Assembly (NCBI GenBank): GCA_024138025.1
Contig: JAMXBD010000209.1
Location: 124,001-188,000 of the forward strand
Origin: Combretum micranthum
Taxonomy: Eukaryota; Streptophyta; Magnoliopsida; Myrtales; Combretaceae
Length of the DNA stretch: 64,000 nt
Direction of reading: 5' to 3'
The notes below the pieces were generated by a model. It was not told the DNA's origin. It made no database searches and saw only the letters and a list, made by a program, of their open reading frames with translations. Of this stretch, positions 23,256 through 35,084 are shown one piece after another. How positions within the stretch are numbered: position 1 is the first letter of the stretch; every line of letters begins with the position of its first letter. The position numbers and the translations under genes were made by a program.

Positions 23256-23731
23256 TATGATAAGTTTGCTCATTTCCTTTTAACTACATGTTTTGATTTG
23301 TCTTAGTTTAGCCTTTTATATGGAGTTTGCTAAAAGAACATAAGGAAATCTCCCCTAGAAAATTATAAATTATGGATGGCTCTAAGACCATAAATCTATT
23401 CTAATATTAATTTATATGATAAGTTTACTCATTTCCTTTAGCTACATGTTTTGGTTTGTCTTAGTTATATGGAGTTTGCTAAATGAACATAAGGAAATCT
23501 CCCCTAGAAATTATGAATCATGGATGGCTCTAAGACCATAAATTAATTCTAATATTAATTTATATGATAATTTCTTTTTAGCCAAAATCTATATGATAAG
23601 TTTACTCATTTCCTTCAACTACATATTTTGGTTTGTCTTAGTTTAGCCTTCATGGAGTATGCTAAATGAACATAGGGAAATCTCCCCTAGAAATTATGAA
23701 TTATGAATGGCTCTAAGACCATATATTAATC
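23256..23731. repeat. Three tandem copies of a unit of about 150 bp
   Basis: The unit runs from TATGATAAGTTTACTCATTT through GGTTTGTCTTAG, GGAAATCTCCCCTAGAAA and GGCTCTAAGACCATA. Copies start at 23256, 23415 and 23592. The second lacks about 9 bp after GTCTTAG, and a spacer of about 28 bp precedes the third. I recognise no function. It lies at the right edge of duplication copy 1. Confidence 0.85.
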
Positions 23732-24129
23732 TATTTGATTTTAGAGAGAAACAATTGCAAAGAAAGAAACAACAAAGTAAAAATTGTCTACTAAATTATG
23801 GAATTGGTGTTTTATAAACATTTAATGAATGCAAGTTTAGACACCTCTTCAAAGGATGTTACTTTTGTTAGATACAATGAAACATGTGTTTAGTACTAAA
23901 GAACATGAGTTGTACAAATTGTAATAACTAAACATAGTGATAGTAATTAAATCGGCATAAAGCTCATTTCAAAGTTTACATATTACAAATAAATAGGACT
24001 TTCTAAAAAGATGACATTTCATTCATATCTCATGAATACTCTCCAAGAACTTCACTTTAGTATCACGATTTGAAATCTTTATTTATTGCTGGTGGAAATC
24101 ACCTTCTTACATTAGGGCAATGGATTTGT

Positions 24130-24360
24130 AATCGTACGCTTTTTGTAGAAAAGGGCCTAAATTTTCTTACCATGCATTTTAGGATTTATATTTATAATTT
24201 ACATGCATTTTAGAGTCTTTATCCATCTTTTGTTAATAGAATCTAACATGACATGGGTGGAGGTCCTAAAATGCATATAAATATATTAAATATAAACCCT
24301 AGATAGCATGGTAAGAAAATCTAAACTCTTTTTTGCAAAATTGTACAAATGCGTCGAAAA
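24130..24360. mobile_element. Foldback MITE with ACCATGC arms
   Basis: The left arm CCTAAATTTTCTTACCATGC has an inverse complement at the right, GCATGGTAAGAAAATCTAAA. Flanking words (TTTTGTAGAAAAG against TTTTTTGCAAAAT, ATGCATTTTAGGATTTATAT against ATATAAATATATTAAAT) extend the arms to about 100 bp each. There is no coding capacity, and the outer ends are approximate. Confidence 0.6.
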
Positions 24361-24599
24361 ATTTAGGTCCTCTTTTTTTTTTTTTCCAAAACTACATAAG
24401 AAAAATTAAATCCATTTTTTTATCTATTATTATTTGGAAAGCTACTTTGAAGCTTAGAGATAAAGTTTCTAACTCATAATATGATTTAACATACATATAT
24501 ACATATAAGTTCATCATTTATTATTATCCAAAAAAGATCTATATTTTACCTCTCTGTCCATCTCAGGCAATTACAGTGATGATGAAGACATGAGAACAT

Positions 24600-24800
24600 A
24601 ATTACACTGATAAATTGGAATTCTAAGTTGCAATTGAACTAGAGATGATTGTTCTATTGGTAAAAAAATAAGTTAGAGAAGAATTAGAACAAAAGCAATT
24701 AGTAATGAAGTAAGTTTAAGGTTTGAAAGAATCACCATATTAGGGTTTTCTAAGAGATGAATCAAGTATTTTGCGTTGTTATTCTGAGAATTAGGGATAG
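24600..24800 (-). pseudogene. Duplicated TIM14 first exon and flank, without the rest of the gene
   Basis: Minus-strand sequence around ATG 24738-24736 copies the TIM14 first exon, which codes only for Met. The splice donor GTGAGT of the functional copy reads GTGATT here, and no second exon (HPD domain) follows. It is therefore a fragment that cannot make TIM14. It could still act as a promoter for antisense or non-coding transcripts. Confidence 0.7.
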
Positions 24801-24834
24801 CTTCTTCTACTCCAATGAAACATTTCTACCTTCA

Positions 24835-27367
24835 TGAAATAGCCATGAAATTCCTAATTTTTATTTTATAAGTGTATTGTTGAATTTAAGCATGATATAT
24901 ATATATATATATATTGATAGTGAGTTTAATTTTGATGAGTATTATGATGTGTGAAAGTGTAGAATTATTTAAATATGTTAGATTAATTATTTATTGAGTT
25001 TGTAAAATATTAATATGCCTTAGAGTGTGTTATTTATGCTTAGAATAAGTGGAATGTATATATATAAATATCCTTAGGTAGCAGAAAAATAGGCTAAAAA
25101 CTTAGCCATTAAACCTCCATTATGTGCCTTAAGACAAAGATATTAATTAACCCAAAACAAAGTCATTAAGCCTTTAATGTCCTCATGCCCTTAAAGTCAA
25201 CATAGGATAAACTTAAACTACTTAACTCTAAAAATTCGGCCAAAAATCCCAGACCAAACCAAAAGCCCTCATTTGCCCTAAAACCTCTTCTTCTTCACTC
25301 CAAAAAGGCTCCCAAGGTGAACCAAGTTTGAGACTTGATTTTCTACAACATCCACCATCAAAAGCTTGATCTAGAGTCATTAAACCAAGCCTTGAAGTTC
25401 TTGTGGTAAGTGTGTTCTTCAACTTTCTTTTCTATGCATGAATATGTAGTCTTGATGCCATATTTGTTTAAATTCATGCTCCATGATGTTTTGATGGTAT
25501 ATGATGTGTTATAGGACTAGAGTGGTTAGTTTTATGTGCTTAGGATGAGTTTTGAAGTGTTGGAAGTGTTGGTGAGTGCATGTGGTTGGATGACCTAATA
25601 TTGAAGATGATGTGAATTTGAAGTGTAATTGATGTTTGATGGAAGTTGGAAGAAGATGATGAATAGTGATTTGGAGTTGATGAAGTTTTGGAGATGTTTG
25701 GTGTTGTTTGAATGATGGGATGATCATGTAACAAGCTTTAGAGTAACTTGGAATGAGTTTAAAAAACTTTAAGAGGTGTAAAATGCACTTTGAAAACAGG
25801 GGATTTCATCATTTTTTTCTGTTCCAGTGTATACACAACCTCGTGCATGGGAGTGCAGCTGCTCATGCAGGCCTTAAAATTCTTAAAAGTTGCTCTCGGG
25901 TCATTTTTTTTACCCAACACGACCGTGCACACGGTCGTGCAGACTTCCCCTGTTTCATAGCTCTTTGTATTTTAGCCGTAACTTTTTCATCCGATCTCCG
26001 ATTGAGGTGATCCAAGTTGCGTTGGAAAGCTAAGGAAAAGATATAAAACTTTCATGTTTTAAGATTCTACAAATTCGAAAAGTATCAATGCTTAAATTTC
26101 AATTCTTTCCAGCTGATACACTTTCCAACAAAGTTTAAAACTTATTGTTGTTTGCTAAAAGTTGTTCAAAGCTTGATAAATGGTCATTTAAGTATTTGTT
26201 GAGTATTGTATGATAATATATGATATCTAAATGCTATGTGATGATGTTATAATGATTTATTTGAATTTCTTTGGATGATTATACTTGAGCTTTGATGAAT
26301 ATATATACTTGAACTAAGTGTGAGTTTGTAATTACTTCTTTTTACAGTGATTGATTCCCTTTCGGTTATTCCCATTGACTCTCGATTTCGTACAGGTACG
26401 CAGTAACTAGCTTGTCTCTGTGTTAGGATAGGCATTTATGAAAACTATATATATTAAGAAAAACTTAATTGTGAGTGTTGATTTGTGTTTTACGCCGTTA
26501 AATCCAATCCCTGCCCAGGGTGGCATGAGTGCCTAGGGGCGCCCCCTCACAGATTGGGTGAGCCTGGGGTGGAATTGGTATCGGTTCGGGGAGCGGCACC
26601 CTGCTCAGATTGGGCATGGTAGATTTAGGTGTTTTCTGTAAAATTATCTAGAACGGTATAAGTATCCGAGCTACTTATATCAACCCCCGAGCGTCAAGGT
26701 TGTTACTCAGGATCCCCCACTATCCTTGTTGCCCGGAGTTTGAATACTCCCATGTTGAATTACTAACTAAAGACTAAATAATAATTGAATGGTTGTTGCA
26801 TCTTGCATTTAGTTCAGGCTTGTGTGAATCATCTCGCTTTGTTTTCGTTACTTGTGTACTGGGCCTCTGGCTCATATTTTATCTATTTCAGGTGAGGATC
26901 TTGATGAGTCTTATGCGAGCTTGGTTATGGTCCTGATTTTGAGGATTTTCTGGAGGAGTTTGAGGACTAGAGATGGCCCTGGACTGGTTGGAGCCCAATC
27001 TTTTTGTAATAGACTAGATATATAGGTTGGATAGTTGTTTATATAGTTCTTGATGAACTATATGTTTTGTAGTTTTGCTAAGGCTTGTAAGAAGCCTTTT
27101 GGTTGTAATATATATATATATGTATGTATGTACCTAGCTTGTATAACCTGTGCTATTTTCTTATAATGTTTGTATATATATGGTATTGTGTTTTGAAAGT
27201 AAGCTATTAAGTAAATAATTTTCAAAATGACTTATGTTGTGAAATTAGACAAACAATTCATCAAACATTTCTTCTCGGACAACCTTACATATAATTCTGC
27301 AGATTATATGTGGTTGGGGAACTGTTATCACTTATTTTAAATTTAGGGGTGATAGCGGGTCCTTACA
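24835..27367 (+). mobile_element. Solo LTR of a Tekay-like Gypsy family (LTR C)
   Basis: It starts TGAAATAGCCATGAAATTCC and ends GGGTCCTTACA. CTTCA immediately precedes it (24830-24834) and CTTCA immediately follows it (27368-27372), a perfect 5-bp target duplication. It carries the family landmarks: CAGGTACGCAGTAA (about 26394), GGGGAGCGGCACC (about 26588), the stem-loop (26655-26681), TGTACTGGGCCTCTGGCTCA (about 26855), the 3' splice-like ATTTCAG ending at 26891, and an acidic frame ending at 26970. The region 25840-25950 holds two short inverted words (CCGTGCACACGG). No internal region is present. Confidence 0.9.
26655..26681 (+). other. LTR stem-loop, copy C
   Basis: 27 nt with arms built on TATAAGTA/TACTTATA around TCCGAGC, followed by AACCCCC. 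Position 2 against 26 is a G-T pair, which would still pair as G-U in RNA. Confidence 0.75.
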
Positions 27368-27404
27368 CTTCATTACATTGAAATGAAGCGACCTGAATAG
27401 AAAG

Positions 27405-27562
27405 TTATTGGTAGGAGTAGTAGTAGCGGCCATAACCTTAGGATAGTAGCAGCAGTAATAGCAACAACATCAGGAGTAATAGTAGTAGCAAGAGTAGTAG
27501 GAGCAACAACATCATCAACGGTAGTAGCACTAATAATAGTAGCAACAGCTGCAATAGTAGGA
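27405..27562. repeat. Imperfect AGT/AGC/AAC trinucleotide repeat
   Basis: The stretch is built from GTAGTAGC, AGCAGCAGT, AGCAACAAC and similar triplets. The matching place in duplication copy 1 (about 21424-21450) has only AAGGAGTAGTAGTGGCAATA, so the tract has expanded in this copy. Confidence 0.8.
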
Positions 27563-28920
27563 TAAAATTATAAAACCCTCTTTTCAATTTTTTTTTTTTT
27601 TGTTAAGACAGGAGTTTAACTTTACTATTTTTCAAAACTATTTTCAGACTCGGTGATATTCTTACAATTTTATTAAAATATTTTTCCCCCCAAATTTGTT
27701 TCAAAATATAAAATTAAAAAAATAATAATACATAAAGATTTAGGTTTAATTAGTATATGCTTTTAAATTTTGTTTCATTGTTTTATTTTTAATAAAATAG
27801 TAAAATTCAATGAATCAAAATAAATGCATAAAATCAAGAATAACATAATATATGGGAGTCTAAGTAGTAAATATACTTTTTATGAAAAAAATATTTAAAA
27901 ACCTAAACATACAATTTATCCTAAAAATTATATATGTATATGTATGAAGGCAAGGAATGTGATAATTATTATTTTTATGTGGTAATTGCAAATTATACAA
28001 TTAAACTAGAAATAGAAGAAGGAAAAAACAAATAAAAAGGCTAAGTAATAAGTATGTCTTTGAAAATATGATTTATGGGCTTCAATCAATAATGGAAAGT
28101 TATTTTGGTATCGCACACTTGTCATGTTTAAAATCTAAACTTTATTTATTTTTAGAATAAAGAAAATTTTAGTTTGGTATTGAAATTTTACTCATTTTTT
28201 GTAATAACTATCTAGCCTTTGTCAAAATTTATATTTAATTATTTAAAATTTACTCATTTTTATAATAAAAACTAACGCATTTGATAAAAGTTTATAGATA
28301 GTAAATTAATACTAGCGAATTTCAGGTAGCCAAATCGAGCAAGCTCAAGTAGCCAATCATATTTACTCATTAGCTTTTAAAGTTTTTTTATTTATTATTA
28401 TTTTTTTAAATATCCTTGCAGACTGATCAATTAGCATGTGAATATGTGATAGGTCAGGCTTAAACCTATCATGTCCATCTGCAATAGCCAAAAGATAAAC
28501 ATGGCATTTTTTTATGGATTTTAATTCTCTTTTTTTTCCCTTCAATAAATATTTAAAAATTTTAAATTATATTTATTAGAATATAATTGTTAGCTAAATA
28601 AATCATGAAAGTTCAAACTTCTCTTTTTATTTAGTATTAGAAAATGCACCAATGCATTTATTGACAAATCCTTCTGTACATATAAGGTGGAAAAAAATAC
28701 AAAAAGAAAATGCATATACTTTTTTTTTTATATATATTTTAAACAATTTAATATCTTACTTTCATTTTTCTTTCCCATTTTATACATAACATAGGAAAAG
28801 AGACTATCAAAATGCCCGTAGTTATGATTTTATACAATTAAGTATTTCAAAATGATTTTTTTTTCCAATCTTGTCTTTGATATTTTCAATTGAGGTTCAA
28901 AACTAGTGCTAGGAAAATTC

Positions 28921-31900
28921 TAGGGGTGAGCGGATAACCCTATCGCATCGGATACCCACACGAACCCTGCTCGATTGGGTAGGGTCCGGGTAGGTATCAA
29001 AGGCTATAGGGTAGGGTACGGGTAGAATTTTTGGACCCTATATTTTTAAGGTAGGGTACAGGTATGAGTTTCAATACCCTGTACCCACCCTATACCCTGT
29101 ATTTTAAGTATAGGGTATAGGATACCATGTACCCACCTAATATAAATCTAAAAAAACCGAAACTAATAATAATATTTTTTTTCTAGTTAAACAATAATAA
29201 TATACTTTACATTTGGCCCAGCCCAACAAAACTCTAAACCTACTATCATTTTCATACCGATCTCTATGACTCTATTTCAGCTACCCACACTCCTTTCTCA
29301 TGCCACTCTCTGTGACTATGTCTCTGCCACCCATACTCACGCCACTCTCTGTCTCACTTTTCTCATGCCACTCATTTGCTCATCACTCTTCACTCCTACA
29401 TGAAAAGGTATGTTTATTTTGTATATTTTGTTGTCGTTTTCATTTTCAATTTATTTTTTCAATCTACGATGGAATATCTTGCCAACAGAAATTTTACAAT
29501 GATTTAATTTTAGAGCAAGATATATATTTAAATTTAGAAATATAACTTCCAGTAACTTGAAAGAAAAAGGAGATAGTATTGAGTTGTTACACAATTTGGT
29601 ATCAAAATAAAGAAAATAGAATTATTTTATTGATGGTTTTAACATTCAATAGAAAGATTACCTAATAAAAATAAAATCACCTGCTTATTATATAATATTT
29701 TACGATTGAGAAGCCCATATGTTGTTATGAGAAGTGTAGCAAGAGTTTCTCAAATCGTGGTTGAATTTAGTAAGAAGGATCCATGCGAAGCCATCGGAAT
29801 TGGACAGCCACAAGGGGGGGAAACCTTAAAGGTAAAGTGTTATAGTTAAATGCAACGACGAAAGAGTCTCTTTGTAGGAAAGTTATGCAATAGTCTTATA
29901 ACTTATGGTATTGACACTGGTGTTTTAAGGGAGATGGATCGAAATAGAGTTTAAAGATTATTTATATTTTCTCTTAGTTATTTTTTAGCATAGATATCAA
30001 TTAGTCTAGTTGCTCTTTATATGTTTATTTGAAGGTTAATAAAGTTACCTAAGTATGAGAAGAAGGCACATTACTTTGGACAAATCTGGGAGTGTTTAAT
30101 TCTAGGATCAAATAACTCTTTATTTTTAATTTAATTATCTCCTAAAAAAAATTGTAAAATGGGATTCGTTATCCACTTATTGGTTGGCTTATATTAAGAA
30201 AAATCCAATGCATATAGTCTAGGGGTAAAGGTTGACTTGAAAAGCTGTATTACTGATTTGTAGACATGTTTTATAAAGTAATACCACGTTCCTCCATTTA
30301 TGTGCCAATTGCCAAATAAAAAGCATCCCAAGGTTGTAAAATTATATTTCTATGTTAACATGCCACGCATAAGATATATTTCTAGACTCCTTTTCCATTT
30401 TTATGAACTATAAATGTAAAACATGTATATTTGAGCTAATGACTAATTTATCTTGCTATATTTTGATTATTATAGAGCGAAAATGGAAAGTAAAGGGGAG
30501 GAGAATAATACTCTAAGTTCAAGTAAAGTGCTTGCATCATCAACTAGTGACTCTTCATCCCAAGTATGTCCAAGAAAAACAAAGGTTCACCTGCTTGGGC
30601 TCATTTTACTAAGATTACTGTTACACATGACCATAAGGAGAAGAATTAAGATAAAAGTGCAATTATTATGGAATTGAGTTACTATATGATTTTGGTTGGG
30701 GTACATCTTCTATGTTGAAGCATTTGAGATCCTGTTCTAGATTTCCCCAAAATATGGATAAAAAGCAAAAGATTCTTACTTCATTCAAAAAAGTAGGGGA
30801 AAATGTAACTGATAGTGACAATGGTTGTCTTATCTCATAGAAGTTTGACCAAGATCATTATAGACGTAAGCTTGCTCGAATGGTCATTATTGATAAGCAA
30901 CCATTCTCTACTATGGAGCGTGAAGGTTTTACAGATTTTGTTAGTGCAGTGCAACCAATGTTTAAGCATGTATCACGTTTTACCATAGCTAAGGATTGCA
31001 TGAAGCTTTATGTTCAAGAAAAGTCTCAATTGATAGAAAGATTTAAATCTTTAAAATCTAGGATTGCTTTTACAACTAATATTTGGACTTCCATTCAAAA
31101 CCTTAGCTATTTATGTCTCACTGCACATTTTGTTGATGATTCTTGGGCATTGCATAAAAGGATCCTTAATTTTGTTGTCATGCCTAGTCATAAGGGTAGG
31201 ATATTGGCAAGATGGTAGAGAAATGCATACATGAATGGGGGTTAGAAGATATAATTTCTATTATTACTGTTAATAATGCATCTTCAAAGGATACCGCTTT
31301 GAAATACTTGAAAGAGAAATATGAATGTGATTGTTTGCTTATATTGAATGGGAAATTCTTTCAAATGAGATGTGGTGCCCTTATTTTAAACTTGATTGTA
31401 AAGGATAGGTTAAAAGAAATTCAAGGCTCCATAGATTGAATTAGAAGTGCTATAAGATATGTGAGAAGTTTACCTTCTAGAGCTTAACAATTCCAAGCAT
31501 GTATTGAGCGTGAAAAAATCACTTATAAGGGTTCTGTGTGTTTACACATTTCTACTGGATGGAACTCCACATATCTTATGTTAGAAAATGCCCTTAAGTT
31601 CAAGAAAGCCTTCCAAAGATTGGAAGATGAGGACCCATCATATATAATTGAGCTTGGTAATGTTGTCCCCTTGTGTGATGATTGGGAAAATGCTAGTGTT
31701 TTGTCTAGATTTTTGACAAAATTCTATGAGACAACAAAAAGGATATCAGGATCATTGTATGTTACATCTAACTCTTACTTTTATGAAGTTGTTGGCATTT
31801 TGACATCTTTAAATGAGTAGGAGAATGATCCAGATCCTTCTCTTCAATCAATGACAAGAAAAATGAGAAAAGTTTTTCAAATATTATGGAAGTGTTGAGA

Positions 31901-33470
31901 GAACAAATTTGATGGTGCTGGTTGCTGTTGTGTTAGATCCAAGGTATAAATTAAGTTTGTGAAATATTGCTACAAAGAAATTTATGGTAATGATGATGCA
32001 AAGGTAGAAGCAATGCTTAACAACATGAAGAATGTGATTGGTAGATTGTTTGAGTTTTATGATCGTGCTCTTGAGTATAAGATAGTCCAAAGTTCTCAGG
32101 CCTCACTTGATATGGAGATAGGGGATCAAATTATTGGTGATGATGATATTCATGTTTTAGATGAACCCCCTAGAAAAATCAAAGAAGGTTTTGAAAAGTT
32201 TATGGAAGCCGAAGAAAATGACATTTATAAATCTAAGTTGGATCAATATTTAGAGCAACCATGTGAAAAGAATGATGATGACTTTGATATTTTAGCTTGG
32301 TGAAGAGCTAACAATTCAAGATTTAGAGTTCTTTCTCAAATGGCAAGGGACATTTTGCCTATTCTTGTGTCAACTGTTACATCAGAGTTTGCATTTAGCA
32401 CTTCAAGTCAAGTTCTTGACCAATTTCGTAGCTCTTTGATACCAAGTGTTATTGAATGCTTGATTTGTGCACAAGATTGGTTGAGAAACAATATAAAGCC
32501 TATTTCTGTGGAAGAATATTTAGAAAATGTTGAAAGATACAAGATGGGTAAGTTTTTTGTATTAATATTTATTTCTTTTTTTTTTCTCTTGTTAGTTATT
32601 CAAATTTATAACATTATTCTAAATTCCATATTACTAACTTTTTATTTAACTGTATTTTTTTTTTAAATTTGTAGAGACAAGTTCGATTGATGAAGAAATT
32701 TTAGATGTTGACTAAAGTATAAGACAAAATGCATTTTCACCTGATGAAGAGCCTATGCTTATGGTAGGAATTTCTTAATATGTACCACAGTTAGTTTCTA
32801 ATTATCTTTTGTAATGTCTACTTAGATTTTAATTCTTGTTATTTACGTACTTTACAGACATGTTCAAAGGCACCATAGACTTTGTGCATCACATGAACTT
32901 TCTCCTTCATGTTGTAAATTTTCTTTCATTTCAGTTTTACAACAAGCTGCCTCACAAGCTATGATTTCTGGAAGTTGAAGGGGTTTTAGAGATGATTCTT
33001 AAGCTGTTTTTGTGTTCTTGTTGAAGCTACTGGATTTCACAACTTTGCTGGGCTGGTTTTTTATTTGTACTGATCATATTTTTTGTGTTGTTTTTTGGTT
33101 TTTTCTACTACGAAATTGTTAGTTTACTTGTATTGATCAAATTTTTATTTTAAAAATTAGCTTTGATGTGTGTGTTTAAATTATAAATCAAACAAAAGTA
33201 TTATTTACTTTCTTGATATAGGTATACCATATTTGATGTCATATAAAGTATAAATACAAACAGATTCATGAAAAAAATTATTGGCTCATGAAATACTTTA
33301 CAGGTTCTATAGGGTACCATGTACCCTATGGGTATTACAGGGTACAGATACATGATGGGTAGATAATGCTACAGGGTAGGGTCTAGGTAGCAAATCTACT
33401 ACCATGTACCATATAGGGTAGGGTATGGTAAGACCTCGTACCCTACCCACCCTATACCCGCTTATCCCTA
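28921..33470 (+). mobile_element. hAT-superfamily DNA transposon with decayed transposase
   Basis: The ends are TAGGGGTGAGCGG (left) and CCGCTTATCCCTA (right), a 13-bp terminal inverted repeat with two mismatches. GAAAATTC lies directly before (28913-28920) and directly after (33471-33478), a perfect 8-bp target duplication as expected for hAT. Both subterminal regions (28940-29115 and 33300-33460) are crowded with TAGGGTA/TACCCTA words in both orientations, which fit multiple transposase-binding sites. The interior carries a hAT transposase remnant (30483-32715). Confidence 0.93.
30483..32715 (+). pseudogene. hAT transposase (BED zinc finger and C-terminal dimerisation domain), inactive
   Basis: ATG at 30483 opens a Ser-rich start, followed by a BED-type zinc-finger region (WAHFTK near 30598, then TSSMLKHLRSC near 30715). 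One expected Cys of the finger is Tyr (CNYYG). The body includes FTTNIWTS, HFVDDSW, WGLEDIISIITVNNASSKDT (usual VDNASSND, with the Asp now Asn) and, at 32341-32510, ARDILPILVSTVTSEFAF and LICAQDWLR, which mark the hAT C-terminal dimerisation domain of plant RICESLEEPER/DAYSLEEPER-like transposases. A GT-AG intron near 32549-32673 leads to a last small exon ending in TAA at about 32713-32715. Stops and frameshifts occur between 30600 and 30840, near 31205, 31438, 31485, 31818, 31910 and 32301. It cannot make a working enzyme as written. Confidence 0.9.
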
Positions 33471-33478
33471 GAAAATTC

Positions 33479-34060
33479 TATGGTCCCATGTTTTTTCTAA
33501 TAGGATTTCATTAGTTATTTAATATTTCAAATTCATATTCAATTGTGATCAGATATACCGCTAAAATACTTAATATATCAATTAAAATATTTGTTTTAAT
33601 AGTTAAATGATTTACCAAATAGTCCCTTAATCTAGCTTTTTTACACAAGTTAAGATCTTTTGGAGGCTATTAAGTGTGCATTACTTTTAAATTTTAGTAA
33701 TTTAATGTCTCAACTTTTATATCTTGTAGTTTAATGCTTAAATTTTTAATTAAGGTTCAATATCTTTATTGATTTAATTTTTTACAGACATTATTTCCTT
33801 CTATCACCAAAAACAAAATTTCTTCCCCTTCACCACCCTAAATCTTGAAGACTCGGGTATTTTAGTAATTATAATAATAAAGTGTTCTATCATCAAAAAC
33901 AAAATTTCTTCCCTTTTGCCACCCCAAATCTTGAAAACTTAAGTATTTTAGTAAATCTAATAATAAAGTTAATTTCCACTAATATATGGTAAACAACAAA
34001 TTAGGTAAATGGCATGATAAAATGAATTTATGTTTATTGATCGTCTATTCTAGATTATAG
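33479..34060. other. AT-rich DNA between the hAT element and the Tat element
   Basis: No gene is seen. A phrase of about 35 bp, beginning AAAAACAAAATTTCTTCCC, occurs twice (about 33810 and 33895) as an imperfect tandem pair that includes the words CACCC and AATCTTGAA. Confidence 0.5.
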
Positions 34061-34557
34061 GGCCACCTAAGTTGAACCCAATATGCTAGTGGGTTGGACC
34101 AGCCTACCAAGCCCAAGCTCCATTAACATATCCCACAACGAGCGAACTAACCCTATAACAAGTCTTGGTAATTTCTCGGTTACCTCCATTATATTGATTA
34201 CTTGGCACAAGTAGCTCAATCAGCCTTGTCTCCAAGCAGTAGGGACATATGCTTGCCCCACGTTCTCCACACCTTCTGCCAATTGTCCACTTGCTCACTA
34301 TGACTATAATTTTCAAGTTAATCATCGATAAATACTCATCTATCTCTTTGGAGATAGGTAATATTGCGCTTAACCACTCTCTCCAACTTGATTTATAGGT
34401 TTATCATGACTATCTCTAACTTAAGCATCGAAGTGGCTTTGTAAGGCTCACACCCGATGTGCCATTAATCGGTTTCTTGTCTTGTAGGCCTCATATTAGT
34501 ATTGATCTAAGCTTAGATTTTTTAAGTCTAGCCTCTAGCAGATTCGAGTAAGTGACA
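34061..34557 (+). repeat. Probable 5' LTR end of the Tat element
   Basis: CTATCTCTAACTTAAGCATCG (shown only as a landmark, about 34412-34431) resembles the phrase 'CTGACTTGAGCGTCGGAGTG' common in Tat-type LTRs. The LTR should end with GTGACA at 34557, directly before the primer-site-like sequence. I did not find the left end of the LTR or its 3' partner. Confidence 0.45.
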
Positions 34558-34577
34558 TTTGACATCGTTTGTGGGAA
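34558..34577 (+). other. Degenerate primer-binding-site region of the Tat element
   Basis: TTTGACATCGTTTGTGGGAA matches, with a few changes, the TTTGGCGCCGTCTGTGGGAA-like phrase that follows the 5' LTR in many plant Tat elements. The position between the LTR end and gag supports it. Confidence 0.5.
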
Positions 34578-35084
34578 ACACTTACACTTGAAGTTTTCCT
34601 TCGTTTCCCCCTTTAAAACAAAAACCACCATCTCACAAGAATTTTTGGGGCTACTACTCTAGCTATACCACTTTGTACCAAAAAGAAGAAGCCATCCTAA
34701 GGTGATTGCCTTTGAAGGTGACTTGAATTCGACCTTAAGGTCACCTGGCTCGTAAAGGTTAGAAGGCTCATAGGGGGCCCAAGTATTTTTCCAGCCTTTG
34801 ATGGTTCCCTAAACTAGAAATTGCTTGAGTTCTTTAGAGGACATGCTCTATTAGGTAGTGAAGAAGAATATTGAGATCACCAAGTGCAATACGAAAGTCA
34901 AGAAGCGTCTCATGGAATTGGAGTACAAAGCACATAATTCTCAGCTACAACATAGTAGCGATGAGACTACGTTGTGGCAGCCAGCCTTTGCTATCCTCAA
35001 GAGGTCACAAATGCCATCACCAACCCAACGGGATCCAAAATGCAGGTCTCCCAAGGCATCAGGAACCCGCCTATCATAGGAATG

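Larger units (their letters stand above)
21055..23260 (+). repeat. Segmental duplication, copy 1 (contains TIM14 exon 1)
   Basis: This stretch aligns collinearly by eye with 24542-28835. Matching anchors include AACATAATTACA (21120 and 24596), AAAAGCAATTAGT (21213 and 24692), GAATCAAGTATTTTG (21274 and 24768), GGAGTTTAACTTTACTAT (21807 and 27609), ACATAAAGATTTA (22257 and 27731), AAATGCATAAAATCAAGAAT (22348 and 27822) and GACAAATCCTT (23195 and 28661). Copy 1 holds two AT-rich MITEs absent from copy 2, while copy 2 holds a solo LTR absent from copy 1. Confidence 0.8.
24542..28835 (+). repeat. Segmental duplication, copy 2 (split by a solo LTR)
   Basis: This is the partner of 21055-23260, divided into 24542-24834 and 27368-28835 by the solo LTR at 24835-27367. 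It preserves the order of all anchors seen in copy 1 and adds an expanded AGT/AGC trinucleotide stretch. The divergence is visible but moderate. Confidence 0.8.

Noticed and set aside
25509..25734. Two His/Thr/Ser-rich minus-strand frames
   Set aside because: They lie inside solo LTR C and are the reverse of TGATGG/GTTGGAAGTG-type repeats; the same shadow frames recur in the LTRs at 37945 and 45905.
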